A stretch of DNA of 64,000 nt from Zopfochytrium polystomum (lineage: Eukaryota; Chytridiomycota; Chytridiomycetes; Chytridiales; Chytridiaceae). The translations under genes and the position numbers were made by a program. The notes under the pieces are model-generated. The model saw only the letters and a program-made list of their open reading frames with translations, was not told the DNA's origin and made no database searches. Shown here piece by piece: positions 20,412 to 32,420 of this stretch. Every line of letters starts with the position of its first letter. Position 1 is the first letter of the stretch. Location of the stretch: NCBI GenBank assembly GCA_025765615.1, contig JAIVFJ010000089.1, forward strand, positions 62,001 to 126,000, written 5' to 3'.

Positions 20412-21415
20412 ATGAAACCCGCCGCCGTCCTCGCCGCCGTTGCCGTCGCGACCGTCGCCCTCGCGTCCTCCCCTGCCTACGTCAGCGCCGCCAACCCGAA
20501 CTACCCGGGCCAGTGCACCGTCTTGCAGGTTTGTTTCGCGCCTCGAAGTGGCGGAATAATCGTCATCGATTGCTGTGGTGGCCTCATCTCCCCCTGTCTC
20601 TGTCGCTACAGCCGCACCCCCGTCTCCGCCAATCTCTACACTCCTTTCGATTTTCTCCCTTTCCGCCCTTCTCTCTCTCCAAGAGCGAGTGCAGAAGCCC
20701 CGTTCATCGCCGTTGCTTCGAGTTCGCGAGCTCTTTCCTCTTACTGTTTCGCTAAAAGCGCCTTCCGTTGCCTGTGACAGAACGTGTACGACACATGCGT
20801 GGACAACACTCTGACCGACACTGCCGGAAACGTCGCGGACACCGCCGAAGCGTACTGCGCAGCTAAAATCGACGACAAGGTGTCGTACTACGACTGCCTC
20901 TGCAGGACGTTTGGGACTCTGGTCACCTGGTGAGAGCCAATGTGGTCCCATATACTTGTCAAGGTTCTTGTGTGGCGCTCACCCTGCCTCGATCTCCCAA
21001 ATTCCCCCCCATGCTTGATTAACTACCGCCGATCGCCGCTCGCCTCTTCAGCATCACCAACTCGTGCCCATCCGACGCAACAAACATCCAAGCACGCAAG
21101 CAGTCGCAGGCCTCAAACTGCAGCGCCTACTCTGCATACCTCAGCTCGTCGCTGCACCCTTCGACCTCCGCCTCCACTTCGGGCGCCGCGACGACAACGG
21201 CGGCGACCACCAGCACCTCGGCTGCGTCGGCCATCACCTCGGCCCCGACGACGAACACGGTCAGCTTCATCTCCACCGGCGGTCCGACTCTGGGTCTGCC
21301 CGGCGCCTCCTCCACCACTGCGACCACCTCCTCGAAGAGCGGTGCAGGCAGGAACGGCGTTGCCGGCGTGTGCTTTGCTGCAGCGGGTGTCGCGGTCGGT
21401 GCCCTGCTGCTGTAG
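20412..21415 (+). CDS. Small secreted Cys-rich protein, probably GPI-anchored
   Basis: Three exons join in phase: 20412-20528, 20781-20929 and 21052-21415, about 209 residues. Residues 1-27 form a signal peptide (MKPAAVLAAVAVATVALASS). The mature part has about eight cysteines in a compact block (QCTVLQ, YDTCVDN, AYCAAK, YDCLCRTF, CITNSCPS, SNCSAY), recalling but not proving a CFEM-like fold. A Ser/Thr-rich stalk follows. The C-terminus (GVCFAAAGVAVGALLL) is a hydrophobic tail preceded by small residues, as in GPI-anchored fungal wall proteins. Role unknown; surface location is inferred. Intron 1 is long for this window (252 bases). Confidence 0.8.
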
Positions 21416-22254
21416 ATTGAACGATAGCGGCGCCGATCTTTCTTTTATTTTTCTTTTTTAATACTCTTGCTTTTCCCTCCCTCCAAGCGTAGTTCCTCTT
21501 TGCCGGCGGTCTTCCTTCTAACTGTCATTCAGCTCTTGTGGTGTGCTATCCCTTTTTTTTTTTTATTCCACAGTGCCATCATCTATTTTTAAAACAAAAA
21601 AACGAGAGATGTTCATCCGATCTTATACTTTTGCCAGTCTACCCTACCTGCCCCAGCTCCCCAGTACATCTCCCTCGCACCTCTGCGAAAACATTACCCA
21701 CCTTACATACTGGACCGACAAAAAAATTCCGCAAACCCCCTCCCCTTCCCCCTTTTTTTCGTTTGTCCTCCAGAGCGCCATTCCCACACGAAAAGAACCA
21801 AAAATAGAGCTTCCCCTCCTTTTTCTTACCTCCCAAACATCTACCCGATTACTTCAGTAATGGATTGGTGGAAATGGCGCGCACTCCTCGGCGGACGAAC
21901 CTTCACACATCCCTTGGAAACCAGGCGGCCATGCCGCGATTATATGCACAGTTTCAATATTAACTGAAGTGATTGATGCGATAATCAATAGCAATATATC
22001 GCGCTTGGCCCAACGAGAAAACCCCTTTAACGGAGTCTCCTAAGACCATCACGACTCTGGTCCCACGGCCCCCCAGGGAAAGTTGGCAGTTCAGCCATCC
22101 GGATCTCTCCATCCTTTCCGCATCTAAAAAGATTTTGGGATCTGCATGAAACGGGGCTTATTTGGGTTGGAGATACTAACTGTCTTGCTGATTCTTTTTA
22201 CTTTATTTTATTTTTTTTTTCTCCTTCGTCAAAACCCCAACCTTCCCACAAAAA
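21416..22254. other. Convergent 3' intergenic region
   Basis: This lies between the stop codons of the secreted protein (+) and Rrn7 (-). It is T/C-rich with no supported gene; presumably 3' untranslated sequence of both neighbours. Confidence 0.5.
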
Positions 22255-24903
22255 TCACTTGACCATTGCGGCCATGCCGGGTAACCTCCTCTCGATGAAC
22301 CTGACGCGCCTCAAGAACGACGCGACGGAGACGCCGCCCATGCGGGCGAGGCCTTCGGCGATGAGCGAGTAGGCGGCGGGCGCCTGGCCGAGCGGGTCGA
22401 GAACGTTGTTCTGGACGGTCAGCTCCTCGACGTAGGCGCGGCCTTCGCTGCCGTCGCCGAGCGGGCACGTCGCCTCGTCGGCGCCGTACGGCTTGGGCAC
22501 GTAGAAGGGCAGCTGCTGCGGCGGCGGCCGTGTTGGTGTGGACGCTGCTGCTGTTGGTGCGGTGGCGCGGGGGCTGCTGGGGGAGGCTGGGTCGGCGGGG
22601 GAGGAGGCCTTCTTGCCGCCGACGACGCCGGGGATGAGGCCTCCGATTTCTTCGAAGTGTTCTTTGTTGTTTGTTTTGGAGGGGTTTGAAAAGTTGGGGA
22701 GAGAGGGGTGGTTTGGAGCGTCGATGAAGCGTGAGAAATATGTCTTTTTGGATCCTTGGAAGGCTCGTTGCACGCGCACACGCTAAAAACCGGCGCGCAC
22801 AGCCCCAAAAAAGTAAAAGCACTTTTGCAGCTCACTAGGCATTTCTTTGGAAAACACGTCTCGCTCTGCCATGTCCATGTAGGCGCCAATGAATCCAAAA
22901 TATGTACTGTCGAGCTCTCTGTGTGCGACGACGGCCAGAAAGCCAAGGGGTAATCAGTAAATGCCTGGACGCTCTCCGCCAGGAAAATAAAACACAATGA
23001 AATAACAAACATACTCTGCCGTCATTCTTGGGCCGATAGCGTCCAACACGGAATTCAGTCGCAGCGACTTTGCTAGTCGTACAACAAACGCAAATCTCGA
23101 CTCGTCTTCCATGCTGGAAGGCAGTCCATGAAAAAAACAAGGCCGTGAGTTGAAAAAAAAGGCCACCGCGACCTGACGCTCCGTCACCTACGTTGCGGAC
23201 TGAAGGTTGTAGCAGATTTTGATGCAGACAAAAGCGATCGCCAAAAGATACACGTCCGCGTCCACTGGGCTGACAGTCAAGTCGTTGTTTTCGAGAGACG
23301 CAAAGCGTCCGTGGAGCTCGTGCAGTTCGTGCAAGGTCATCATGCACACGTACAGTTCAGCTGCGGTGGGTTTCAATTTCCAAGGGGGAGAAAAGAATCC
23401 AAAGATGGATGAGTGAGATGAGCTGCTCAATGGCGCGGGCTGGGTGGCTCCTCGAGGGAAGTGGAGAAGGAGTTTCAGGGAGGGGGGGTGTGCGGTGCGA
23501 TAGAAAACTCACGCGGCAGACCAATCGTTCTGACTATCCGAGCCGCCACACCCTCGACATTGGCTTCCTGGAAGAGAAACCCCCAACGCTCGAACCGTTC
23601 CCGAACGAGAATCATGCGGCGTCGAATTTCCCTGGCATTTGGTGGTGCTGACTGGGGAGAGCGGGTTGACTTTGTTGTTAGGAAGACTACCGAGAACCCG
23701 CCAAGGAAAGGAAAAAGGAGGGGGAGGAACAAATTTACCTTTTGGGATGTCCGGAGAGCCAAATCGGCGACAGAGAAACTGGACTTGAGGGAAGGTGGCA
23801 GAATGTCCATCCAATTCAGGTAGCGGATTGTTCCAGTCTCGGCCCATCTAAGGTTTTATTATCAGTTTTTTTGTTGTTGTGAGCACGCATGCCAAATGAT
23901 TAGCACAGACAGGAAAGGGCGAGGCAAGGACAGAAGGACGGGCGAGATGGGTTGCACGCGACAGGATGACAAAACGAAGAAAAACCAAACCTTGCAAAGT
24001 CGGCGCAGGTGGCAGGAATCCTCATTGCGTTGCATGCCAGCAACAGGAACACGAGCCTGTCGACGTCTCGAAGGGCGCCGTTGAAGGAGGGCGTACCGTC
24101 CTTCTTTCCATGCCGATCCTTCTGCTGGTGGGAGACGAAGAACAGCCAGATGTCGAGCACGGTTTCCTGGAATGGGGATGGATGGGAATCAATGGGGTTG
24201 TTCGGGTGGGTCAGACATTTAAGAACCCAAAAGCAAGCAAGAAGTTTGTTGAGGAAACGACAGTGGGCAAATACTTGTCTAGCACTAGTACTAGTACTAG
24301 CACTAGTTACATACAGGGAAGCTGGAGGGAAGGCCTTTCTTTCTGACCAACTCCTCCGAGAGGCTTCTGAGCGAGTATTGGTACGCTTCGAGAAAGAGCT
24401 CGGCCGTGACGACAAGGTAGCCTGATTATAATGGATGACGTGTTTGTTTTTGGATTTGGTAGTTTGTTTGTTTTTTTTTTTTTTTTTTTTTGTTGTTTTG
24501 TTGTTTGCATGATCAGGGGGAAGATTGGAAGGAAGGCGGGCGGCGGCGGCGGCGAGGCCCTAAAGTTGGAAGCGGAGGGTGCCCGCCGCACTCTATTCCG
24601 CAAGCAGGGGGGGAAGGGAGCGGCGCCGCTCGCCGTCGTGGTCGCCGTCTTCCTCTGGCCTCCTGCGACACCCCCAACGAACGAACGTAAAAACGAAAAA
24701 AACGATGAACGCCACTACTCGCCTCGCGGCCGCAGCCGCCGCACCTTGATGCGCCTGACACGGCGGGTCCGCCGGGCAAAGAGCCCCACGGACTCGGTGA
24801 CCTGCTCCTGCGCACCCTGCTGAACGTGACCGCTCCGGCAGACGAGCAGGCCGCCGCCCTTCCGCTTGACCTTTGCGCCACAGATCCGACACCCCGCTGC
24901 CAT
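22255..24903 (-). CDS. RRN7: RNA polymerase I initiation factor Rrn7/TAF1B
   Basis: Rrn7/TAF1B is the TFIIB-like subunit of the Pol I core factor. The start at 24903 gives an N-terminal zinc ribbon, CRICGAK then LLVCRSGHVQQG, followed by a basic stretch (RRTRRVRRIKVRRLR), as in the family. Exons after a long T-rich intron read LVVTAELFLEAYQYSLRSL, ETVLDIWLFFVSHQ, NAREIRRRMILVRERFERWG, a cyclin-like segment (DADVYLLAIAFVCIKICYNL, an equivalent of Rrn7's ALIVIATKLC), then YFGFIGAYMDMAERDVFSKE and a C-terminal block ending GMAAMVK. Eight or more short exons are present; limits were not all closed. Identification rests on the zinc ribbon plus the cyclin-fold text. Confidence 0.75.
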
Positions 24904-26203
24904 GTCAACACGCTGACCAGTTCTTTCTTTCTTTCCTTTTTCTTTTTTCCGAATGACTATTTTGACACGGTAATGCAGACCGCCAGAATCAAGCACGTTG
25001 ACATGGGGACCACAACGCGCTGTTTCGCCTCGTTCTGTCAGCATCCCTCAGCGAAGCGGCTGCTGGCACTCGCGCGCGAGTAATGTGTTGGAGAACGCTC
25101 ACGCATTATCGAACACGGCGTATGATCGTTTGAGGAGTGTGTGTGACTGAGAGAGATTGTGTGTGGTTGCACGAATGCGTATGTTGGTGCTCTGTGATTG
25201 TGCGTGCTATGTGGTTGAACCTGTCAGCTCTGGCAGTCCCGCCTCACGGACTCTCCTCAGGTTGTCTGCGGAATCGGACGGGGGACGGGCCTCTTCAATT
25301 ATACCTTCTGTGCGTGCGTGTGTGTCTCTAACACTCTGCACGGATCGAGAAAACGGCCCCGTTTCCCCGAGGCGGCATTGCGCGGCAATGGTCCCTTCTC
25401 TATTTTTTGCTGTTTATCCGTTTCCATTTGCATGACCAAAAAAAGAACATCTTTTCCTTTTTGGGGAAGTTCTCGACACCCCAAAAAAAAAAAAAAAGTA
25501 AACAGGCTGTGTTTGGTCCATCATTTCTTGGCATCGCTGGCTCTTTTTGTTGCTCATTTGCATAGTTATTTTTTGTGTTGCTTTCGGTTTCTTGGCGTGC
25601 GTCAGGTCGCCAAGAACTGCAATAAGAAGAGAAGAGGCCGTTTCCGAGAGACAGGCAGCCATGCAGCTGCACAGAGAGAGAGAGACAGAGAGACTGCTGC
25701 TTACGAGCGGAAGTCGGACATCTTCGGAGACAAGTGGCGGCCGCCGGCTGACTGTGCTGGTTGATCGAGGGGTGGCACGCTCTGTCGCCGGGAGGAAGCA
25801 TCGAGCGCCAAGGAATTTCGCGGTGGTTTGGTTTCACTGCTTTTCCTTCTTCTCTTTTGCTGTCCAGCCAGGCAGGTCTCGGCATTCCACTTTTTTTCTT
25901 CTTCTTTTTTCATATTTTTTTTGACGGCGATAATAAAGCATTTCTCACTGCCCTGCCCCCTGGTCCCCTTCTCCTGACCTGTCGGCCTGTCTGTCGCCCC
26001 TTGTCAAAAGTATATAAGAGGCTGCAACCACTGGCTGCGCGGTGGAATCCACCAGCATCGGTCCCTCGACCTCGTTCTCAGCTTGTCTGTCCATCGCCAC
26101 CGAGGCGCGCCGCCAGAGCTTGGTGCGTGGTGGGTTGTTGTTGCGATGTGTGTGTGTGTGGTGAATGGGATGCTGTTTAAAAGATGGAGCGTGCCCATGT
26201 TTC

Positions 26204-26253
26204 CTCTCTCTCTCTCTCTGTCTCTCTCTCTTTCTCTTTCTCTCTCTCTCTCT
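26204..26253 (+). repeat. (CT)n microsatellite
   Basis: Interrupted CT repeat in the upstream region of the GT61 gene. Confidence 0.9.
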
Positions 26254-26795
26254 CACACCAAGTCGCTTAATCTCGATCGCCCCCTTCGCTGCCCAGCCCA
26301 CGATACCCCCACGCAAACACACCCAACACAACCCACCACGCTTGATCTGCAACCCGAAGCAACCAACCCAAAGCGAAAGTCAGTGGGGGATTATAAACAA
26401 AAAAGAAAAAAAGGGCTTGCCTGTGTGCGTGTCCTCTCTTCCTCTCTCTGTCTGTCTGACCCTTTTCTTCTCCCTTCCGTCCGTCCTTCTAAAACAACAA
26501 TCAATCCACTAAAACAGCAGACAAACCCCCGACCAGGAACGCGGATCTCTTCCGGCTCTCCGAACCCGACATCAACACGGCAACCATTAATACCCGCACA
26601 CACTCACCTACCCCCCCCTTCAGCACAGCGGCCCGTTTCCACTGGATCCAACAATCGGCGTGGGAACAAAAAAAAAAAAAGAAAAAGGAGTCGCGCAAGT
26701 ACACTTACCACCCACACACTCTCTCTCAGCAGCAGCAGCAGCAGCAGCATCAACCCTCTCAACTTACCTCGCGGCACAATATTAACCCCCCCCCA

Positions 26796-26807
26796 CACAC
26801 ACACACA

Positions 26808-26842
<35 letters not shown>
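26796..26842 (+). repeat. (CA)n microsatellite
   Basis: CA repeat with one interruption (ACC), about 190 bases before the proposed GT61 start codon. Confidence 0.95.
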
Positions 26843-26846
<4 letters not shown>

Positions 26847-27025
26847 CTGCGGCCAAGAACTGGGAGGAGCAGTTGTTGAGCAGTAGCTGATTGAAAGCTA
26901 GAGAGAGAGTCCGAGTGAGAGCGGCCTGTGCGCGCTTGCCCTCGCTTTAGTTCTCCACCTTGCCACGTCTACGTGGCAGTGCCTCGAACTCCGCCAACCC
27001 AAACGGCCAAACAGCCAAACACATC

Positions 27026-29784
27026 ATGAAAGGCTCTCCACAGCCCCCGCTTCTTCCGCTGTCATCACCGCCACCCACATACCATCCCGCTTCGCCGTCC
27101 TCGCCGCCCTCCTCCCCGTTCTCTGCACCAAAGCCGCATGCCCTCCCAAGCTCAGCCATCCTGACGGTGCCGGTCTCGCTCGTCTTCAACACAAAACGCC
27201 TCGCGCGCGCCCTGTTTGCAGTGTCAGCAATCGCCTCTTTTTTGTCCTCATTGCGCTCGTCCCTGCTCCAGATCACCATCGTTCCCGCAACAACCCCGAT
27301 TTCCGCAGCCCGTCCAACCACGACCCACACAACCCTCTCGACCCAGAGCTGTCGCTCCCGGGGGGCGAGGACCCGAGCATACCAATACCCTCTTTGCGAG
27401 GGTTCGACACGCCCTCCCCAATAACGTACACGGCAGAGGCCCTGTGGCGGTGGCCCATCCCGGAGCCCGTTGTGAAACCGAGCCTCCCATCCTACCCGCC
27501 CTCAAAGTACTCCTCTTCGAACAGCGGCACCAAACTCCCGTTGTGCGAGGTCCACCACGATGGAGCTTTCCTCTCGACCCCGGTAGTCCAGGCCTGCGGC
27601 CCAGCAATGCGACCGCGACCTATCAACAACGGCAGCGCCACCGGCAGCCGCGAGAGCCGCCCGTACCTGGAACGACTAAAGGAGCAGAAGAATAAGCTGA
27701 TATACGGAGCGCTGCCGGTCTCACCGCCGCGTCGTCTGCTGAGCTTTGACGATGAGGCGACGGACGTCGAGGCTGGGTTGTACGTCAGCAATGGCAAGGC
27801 GCGGATACGCGCAGGCAGCTCACGGATCGACTGCGTCGATCTGGAGACATCTCTTCCGGAGCGCCTCTGCCGGACCCGGAACGTGGCGCTTCGAGTCGAC
27901 CGGCTGTTTCAGTCGGCGGAGCGCCTGCAACTGGTTCCGGACTCGCTCCACGCGTCGTGCGAACTCGACGAGGACTGGTGGTTCTCGGGGAAAATGTTTG
28001 GCGTCGGGGCTGCCGGGATGATGCTGGGTAAGTTTTTCGTGGCAAGCCTTAGATGACACTTCCGTCTGCAAGTTGTGCTTTGCTAAATCCTTACACATTA
28101 CAGAGAGCCTGAACATACTGGAAGAGAACAAAGAAGACATCCAGTGCGATGCCTACATCGATACACCGCTTTACACCGTCGAGAGGTGGGACACGACGAA
28201 CCCCTATCAGAACCACCAGGACCTTATCCACGCTTTCATTGCGTACAACGTTTTCGACATTGATGTGGCAACTGTCCAGCCGGTGTTTCTCGATCAGAAA
28301 GACGCGGACGGTCCTCTCGCTACCATTTGGACACGCATCTTCTCGGAGTCGAAGCCCCGCGTGGACATCAACTCGCTTCCTTTCATGGAAGGACTTATCC
28401 AGCCGGCGCCGTTGCCGCGGCTGGCCGACGGCCGAGTCCCGCAAGTGCTCTGCCTTCGCGAAGTAGTTTGGAGCGTCCACGGGGGTATCTCGGCTCTGGC
28501 GAGAGGCGGCCGACGGCCCACCGCGTGCCCCACGTCCGACTTGTTCCTAGCGTTCAGATCCTTCATGCTCGACCGCAGCCGCCGCGCTGTTCTCGGACCC
28601 GACGTGTGGTGGTGGGGCCGCGACGACGAGCCCTCGACGCCGACTTCCCAGCTCAGCAACGGCACGTCGCTCTCGATGGACCTGGTCAGCCGGACGGGCG
28701 CCAAAACCCCCGTCTCGTCTGTCCTCCACGACTGGACGCCGCCAAAGTTTGTCCACCCCGCCAGCAGCTCATCCGAGCCCTCGGATTTGACGCTGCGAGT
28801 TCCACTTCCGGTGCCGAAAAAGCACGCGCTGCCCTCGGAGGAGGCATTGAACAATCTCGTCCACTCGCTGGTCCAACGGCGCATCGAGACGGGTGGCATG
28901 GAAACGGCCGGGGATATTGCGGCTTTCCGCAAGACGTTCGAGCCGACGCTGCTCGCCGCGACGGCGGCGGCTTCGCAGCCGGTTGCGAAAGCGGCGGCGG
29001 CGGAATCCGCCGGCGCCGCGACCGTCAACGTTGCGTACCCGCCGACGCTGACCATCACGTACGCCATTCGCGGCTCCGCGGGCTCGCCGTTCCCGCTGGC
29101 CGGCCCACTGCGCGACATGGGCCCGCCGCTGTCTCCCGCGACGCCGCTGGCGCCCCTGGACCCGATATCGCGGCAGATCGACAACCAGAACGACGTGATC
29201 CACGCGCTGGCGCGCGCCGCGCGGGAGTGGACGGAGGCGGCGCTGCCGGCGACCAGCTTTGGCGGCGCCGGCAACGAAACGCAACCTGCGCCCGCGCCGC
29301 CACGGCCGCTCCCGCCGCGCCCCGCGGTCGAGTTCCGCGCGGTGGACTTTGCGCAGCTGAGCATCGAGGACCAGATCGGCATCGCGCAGGGCACCGACCT
29401 GTTCATGGGCCCGCACGGCGCCGTGTTCATCCACATGCTGTACCTGCGGCTGGCACCGATCGCCGCTGTGCTCGAAATGCAGCCGCCGGAGCGGCGAGGC
29501 GGGAATTTCCAGTTCCGTAACGTCTGCCACATGGTGAGCACTCCTTCCCCGGTTTGACGAAATGCACCACCAAATGCCTAATAACTCATCTCCCCCATCA
29601 GCTTCGACACCGGTACACCGATCAACCGATCGGCAGCAAAATCGTGTCGGACCGGGAACTGGAAAGTCTCAAGCACAAAATGTCGGGCCTGCTGACCGAA
29701 CTGTGGTTGGCCAGGGTGCACGCTGTGGAGGACGGCGAATCGTGGACACCACCACTGACGGTGACCCCAATAGCTCCGCGGTAA
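27026..29784 (+). CDS. GT61-family glycosyltransferase (EOGT/xylosyltransferase-like)
   Basis: GT61 (DUF563) enzymes are Golgi/ER type II membrane glycosyltransferases (EOGT, POMGNT2, beta-1,2-xylosyltransferase). Clear exons: up to 28027, 28104-29533 and 29602-29784, joined in phase. Diagnostic text: YQNHQDLIHAFIAYNVFD (family: H..D..N), ATIWTRIFSES, LREVVWSV, a C-terminal catalytic region VDFAQLSIEDQIGIAQGTDL then FMGPHGAVFIHMLYL (family: TDILIGxHGAGLTHxLFL) and LRHRYTDQPI. A long disordered insert (about 28500-29300) separates the halves. A hydrophobic segment near 27237-27262 may be the membrane anchor, but the junction linking it to the Met at 27026 is not closed, so the start is uncertain. 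Confidence 0.82.
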
Positions 29785-30623
29785 GGCGGGAATTATTGGG
29801 GGCGCCTTTCGGTTAGTTCTTTCCTCTTTGCTGGTCAAGGGACCCTTCGGGTGGGAGTGAACGATTGCTGAGCCAACCCCTTTCGCGGAAGGTGCTGTCC
29901 CCACTCCCGTACGCCCGCCTACCCCCTCTCTGCTGCGTCAGCCTTTGGGTGATTTCTTTTCCCCCTGTGAGTAAGGAGGAGGCGAGGCTGGGCGAGAGTA
30001 TGGGCAAAGCCAGGGCGGAGCGGCCACCACCACGGGAGCTCGAATGAAGAAGACATTCTTTCCTGGCGAATCGTTTGAGAGTCCCTCCAGCTCTTTCGTC
30101 GCGCTCTTTCTTCCATTATCTTCTCTCCATCATCTTTTTTTTTGTTTATCTTCCTGCTGTTGTTTCGCTACCGTTTTCGTTGTTTTCTTGAATTCTTTCG
30201 TGATATCATCTGGGAAATGTAACATAAACATCCTCTCTCTCTCTCTCTTCCTGGGACCTCATTTACTCTACCTCATCTCCCTTCACCATACCTTTCGTTT
30301 TCCTCCCCCTTACCCCCCCAAAAAAAAGAAGAAAAAGAACCTCCCGGGTAGAGCCTCCTCCTCCGGGAATCCAGACCTGGTCACAGGCGCTACCCCCTCT
30401 GTCTTACCGAGCCATGGGAGTTGGCGGCGCTCGAAGCGGAGTTTGAGTCTAGCGTCTCGCAGCAATTGAGAGGGCGTGGCCCAGCCGTGGCCCGTTCAAG
30501 GCGCAGGGGTGCGGCCGTCTTGTGGACTCGTCGGAAGACAGCTCCCCTGTTCATTCGACCCACCTGCCTACCTCGGCGCTTTGCGTTTCGCGTTCCCCTC
30601 AAGCCTTTCCAGGCCCCTTGACA
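29785..30623. other. Non-genic stretch between GT61 and kinase relic
   Basis: T/C-rich sequence with a short CT repeat (30236-30250). A small open frame at about 30421-30620 (Met-Ala-Ala-Leu-Glu-Ala-Glu-Phe) has no family match and may belong to the kinase relic downstream. Confidence 0.4.
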
Positions 30624-30900
30624 ATGGAGTCGAATTTCGCCATAATCTCTTCGCGAATCCTCATTGACACTACTCCAGAGGGCCTTGTCGGCAGGGGATG
30701 CTTTGGTACGGTGACGCCGGGCTGTGTATGATGAAAATCCTGTCGCAGTAAAGACTTTCCACCTTCGTGTGCTTTCGAGACGGGCGGCACAAGACTTTAT
30801 GCGGGAAACACGCTTCCTCACCCAGCTCACTCATCCTAGGCTGGTGCGACGTTATGGATGCCTTATCGAGCCAGGCCATTCCGCTCTCGTAATGGGCTAA
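30624..30900 (+). pseudogene. Protein kinase N-lobe fragment (TKL-like), broken
   Basis: Starts MESNFAIISS and reaches a glycine loop GLVGRGCFGTV, then a stop. One base later in frame the kinase continues: AVYDENPVAVKTF (with the ATP-binding Lys), DFMRETRFLTQLTHPRLVRRYGCLIEPGHSALVMG, then a stop at 30898-30900. The hinge, catalytic loop and activation segment are absent. The frame shift plus truncation make this a pseudogene or a gene-duplication fragment. Chytrid genomes are known to hold many TKL kinases; that origin is inferred. Confidence 0.75.
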
Positions 30901-32155
30901 ATGCAGAACGGGACTCTTTTTCGATTTATATTCTGCAGACCTCCTTTGAGAAAGCAAACACTGCCAAGCCGCCGCCTGATTCCACAATGCTCGATGTCCG
31001 CGGCGACCGCCACCAGCGCTTGCGACTGGATGCTCTTTTTCCCGTTTTCAACTTCGTCAGCGGGTCGGCGCAACGAAAAAAAAATCTCATTCACATCGCG
31101 AAGGAAAATAAATAAAGCAAACGACTCACCTCGTAAAAATACAAAGACAGAGATGCGTAGGCCATACACCTTCTCGGATTTGGAAAACCAAGACTCAACT
31201 CGGGCGCACCCGAACGAACAGACATGAGGCGACCTCACCTGCCCAACCGTTTTTCGACAGGGAAAAAAGGAAGAAGCGCTCACCTCGAGGGAAAATGATA
31301 GAATCCATGCGGTCAAAAGGAAAGAATCCATGCGAGGAAACACGGTGCTCATTTCAATCTCATTTCAATACCGGGAAGAAGAGGGTTCCGGTAAAAAAAA
31401 AACAAAAATTAAGGCAAAAGGTTGGATGAAGGGGGGCGATCTCTCAGAGGAAAGGAAGGGGTTGGGAAAAAAACATAGAAAGAAAGAAAAAAAAAAAAGA
31501 AGAGGCGAAATAACGGGGGAACTCGCCTCGAACAAGACAAACGCTATCAGCAAGCGAACGCGTTCGGCGCTGGCGTTGAAGGTTCTGAAGAAAATGGAAT
31601 TGGAGGTATCGTACACCGGGGAAAAAAAAAAAAAAAAAAAAAAAAAAAACCCGAAAAACAAGGCAAAGGTTCGCGTACCTCTGGAGACCAAAAGCGATCC
31701 GCAGAATGATAGTAGGGGGAGGAAGCAAGCGCGAAAGGCAGATACCTTCATCGTGCCAACAACTTAGTGTGACCAGTGGAGTGAGCTGGAGAAGCGCGAG
31801 ACCCGAGATCCGGACGACCGACCGTAAGGGACAGCGAGGGGTGGAGGAGGGAAGGAAACAAGCGACAGGCAGGCAGGCAGATATCAGCGAGGGCGAGAGA
31901 TCAACGAACGCCATATACGTACATTAATATGATGTAAATGTTGTTTTTGTGATGAAAGGGACAAAAGAGGGCTGAGGAGGAGGAGTTCTATCGTTGTGTG
32001 TTTGTGTCCGCAAACAACCTGTCTGTCTGTCTGTCTGTCTGTCTGTGTGTCTGTCTGTCTGTCTGTCTGTCTGTCGGTCTGTCTGCCTGTCTGTCTGCCT
32101 GTTTGCCCCTCTGTTCCATTCTATTTTGCCTTATCGAGGAGGGTTTCCTCTGTTA

Positions 32156-32190
<35 letters not shown>

Positions 32191-32299
32191 TCTGGAAAGA
32201 AAACCCTAAAATGGTCCGCGTGGGCGTGCGTCCCCATTGGCGGGTTTTTTCGCTCTTCGCTCTTGCTTTTGGAGATCTCGAGGGGGAGAGAAAGAGAGA

Positions 32300-32331
<32 letters not shown>

Positions 32332-32420
32332 GAGAAACAGACAGACCGACCGACAGAGAGAGTGAGGCTGAGAAAGTGAGCGTGCAAGGAATCCTTTTTT
32401 TACATTTGGACAACAATCAA
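30901..32420. other. Non-genic stretch with poly-A and tetranucleotide repeats
   Basis: No supported gene. It contains a run of about 28 A (31622-31649), a CTGT repeat (about 32021-32107), a CT repeat (32157-32191) and a GA repeat (about 32285-32336). The last 250 bases lead into the AVT1-like gene. Confidence 0.45.
32021..32107 (+). repeat. (CTGT)n tetranucleotide repeat
   Basis: About 20 CTGT units with a few substitutions. Because four is not a multiple of three, it yields Cys-Leu-Ser-Val open frames in all plus frames; these are not genes. Confidence 0.95.

Larger units (their letters stand above)
24904..27025. other. Long non-genic stretch with microsatellites
   Basis: Between Rrn7 (-) and the GT61 gene (+). 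It holds GT-rich sequence (25130-25330), a poly-A run (about 25484-25498), CT repeats (26204-26253) and CA repeats (about 26796-26842). Open frames here are low-complexity artefacts. No RNA gene was recognised. Parts must be promoters and leaders of the two flanking genes. Confidence 0.45.

Noticed and set aside
25318..25924. Hydrophobic plus-strand frames in the 25 kb gap
   Set aside because: T-rich low-complexity text without a domain or consistent splicing.
28294..29541. Very long antisense frame (415 codons) and a parallel plus-frame of 397 codons
   Set aside because: Both are shadows of the GC-rich GT61 exon in the 28104-29533 frame, which alone carries family motifs.
32021..32107. Evenly spaced tetranucleotide repeat considered as a CRISPR-like array
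   Set aside because: Units are contiguous with no spacers; a simple microsatellite in a eukaryotic genome.
31994..32416. Cys-Leu-Ser-Val and Ser-Leu frames in several reading frames
   Set aside because: Products of CTGT, CT and GA microsatellites, not coding sequence.
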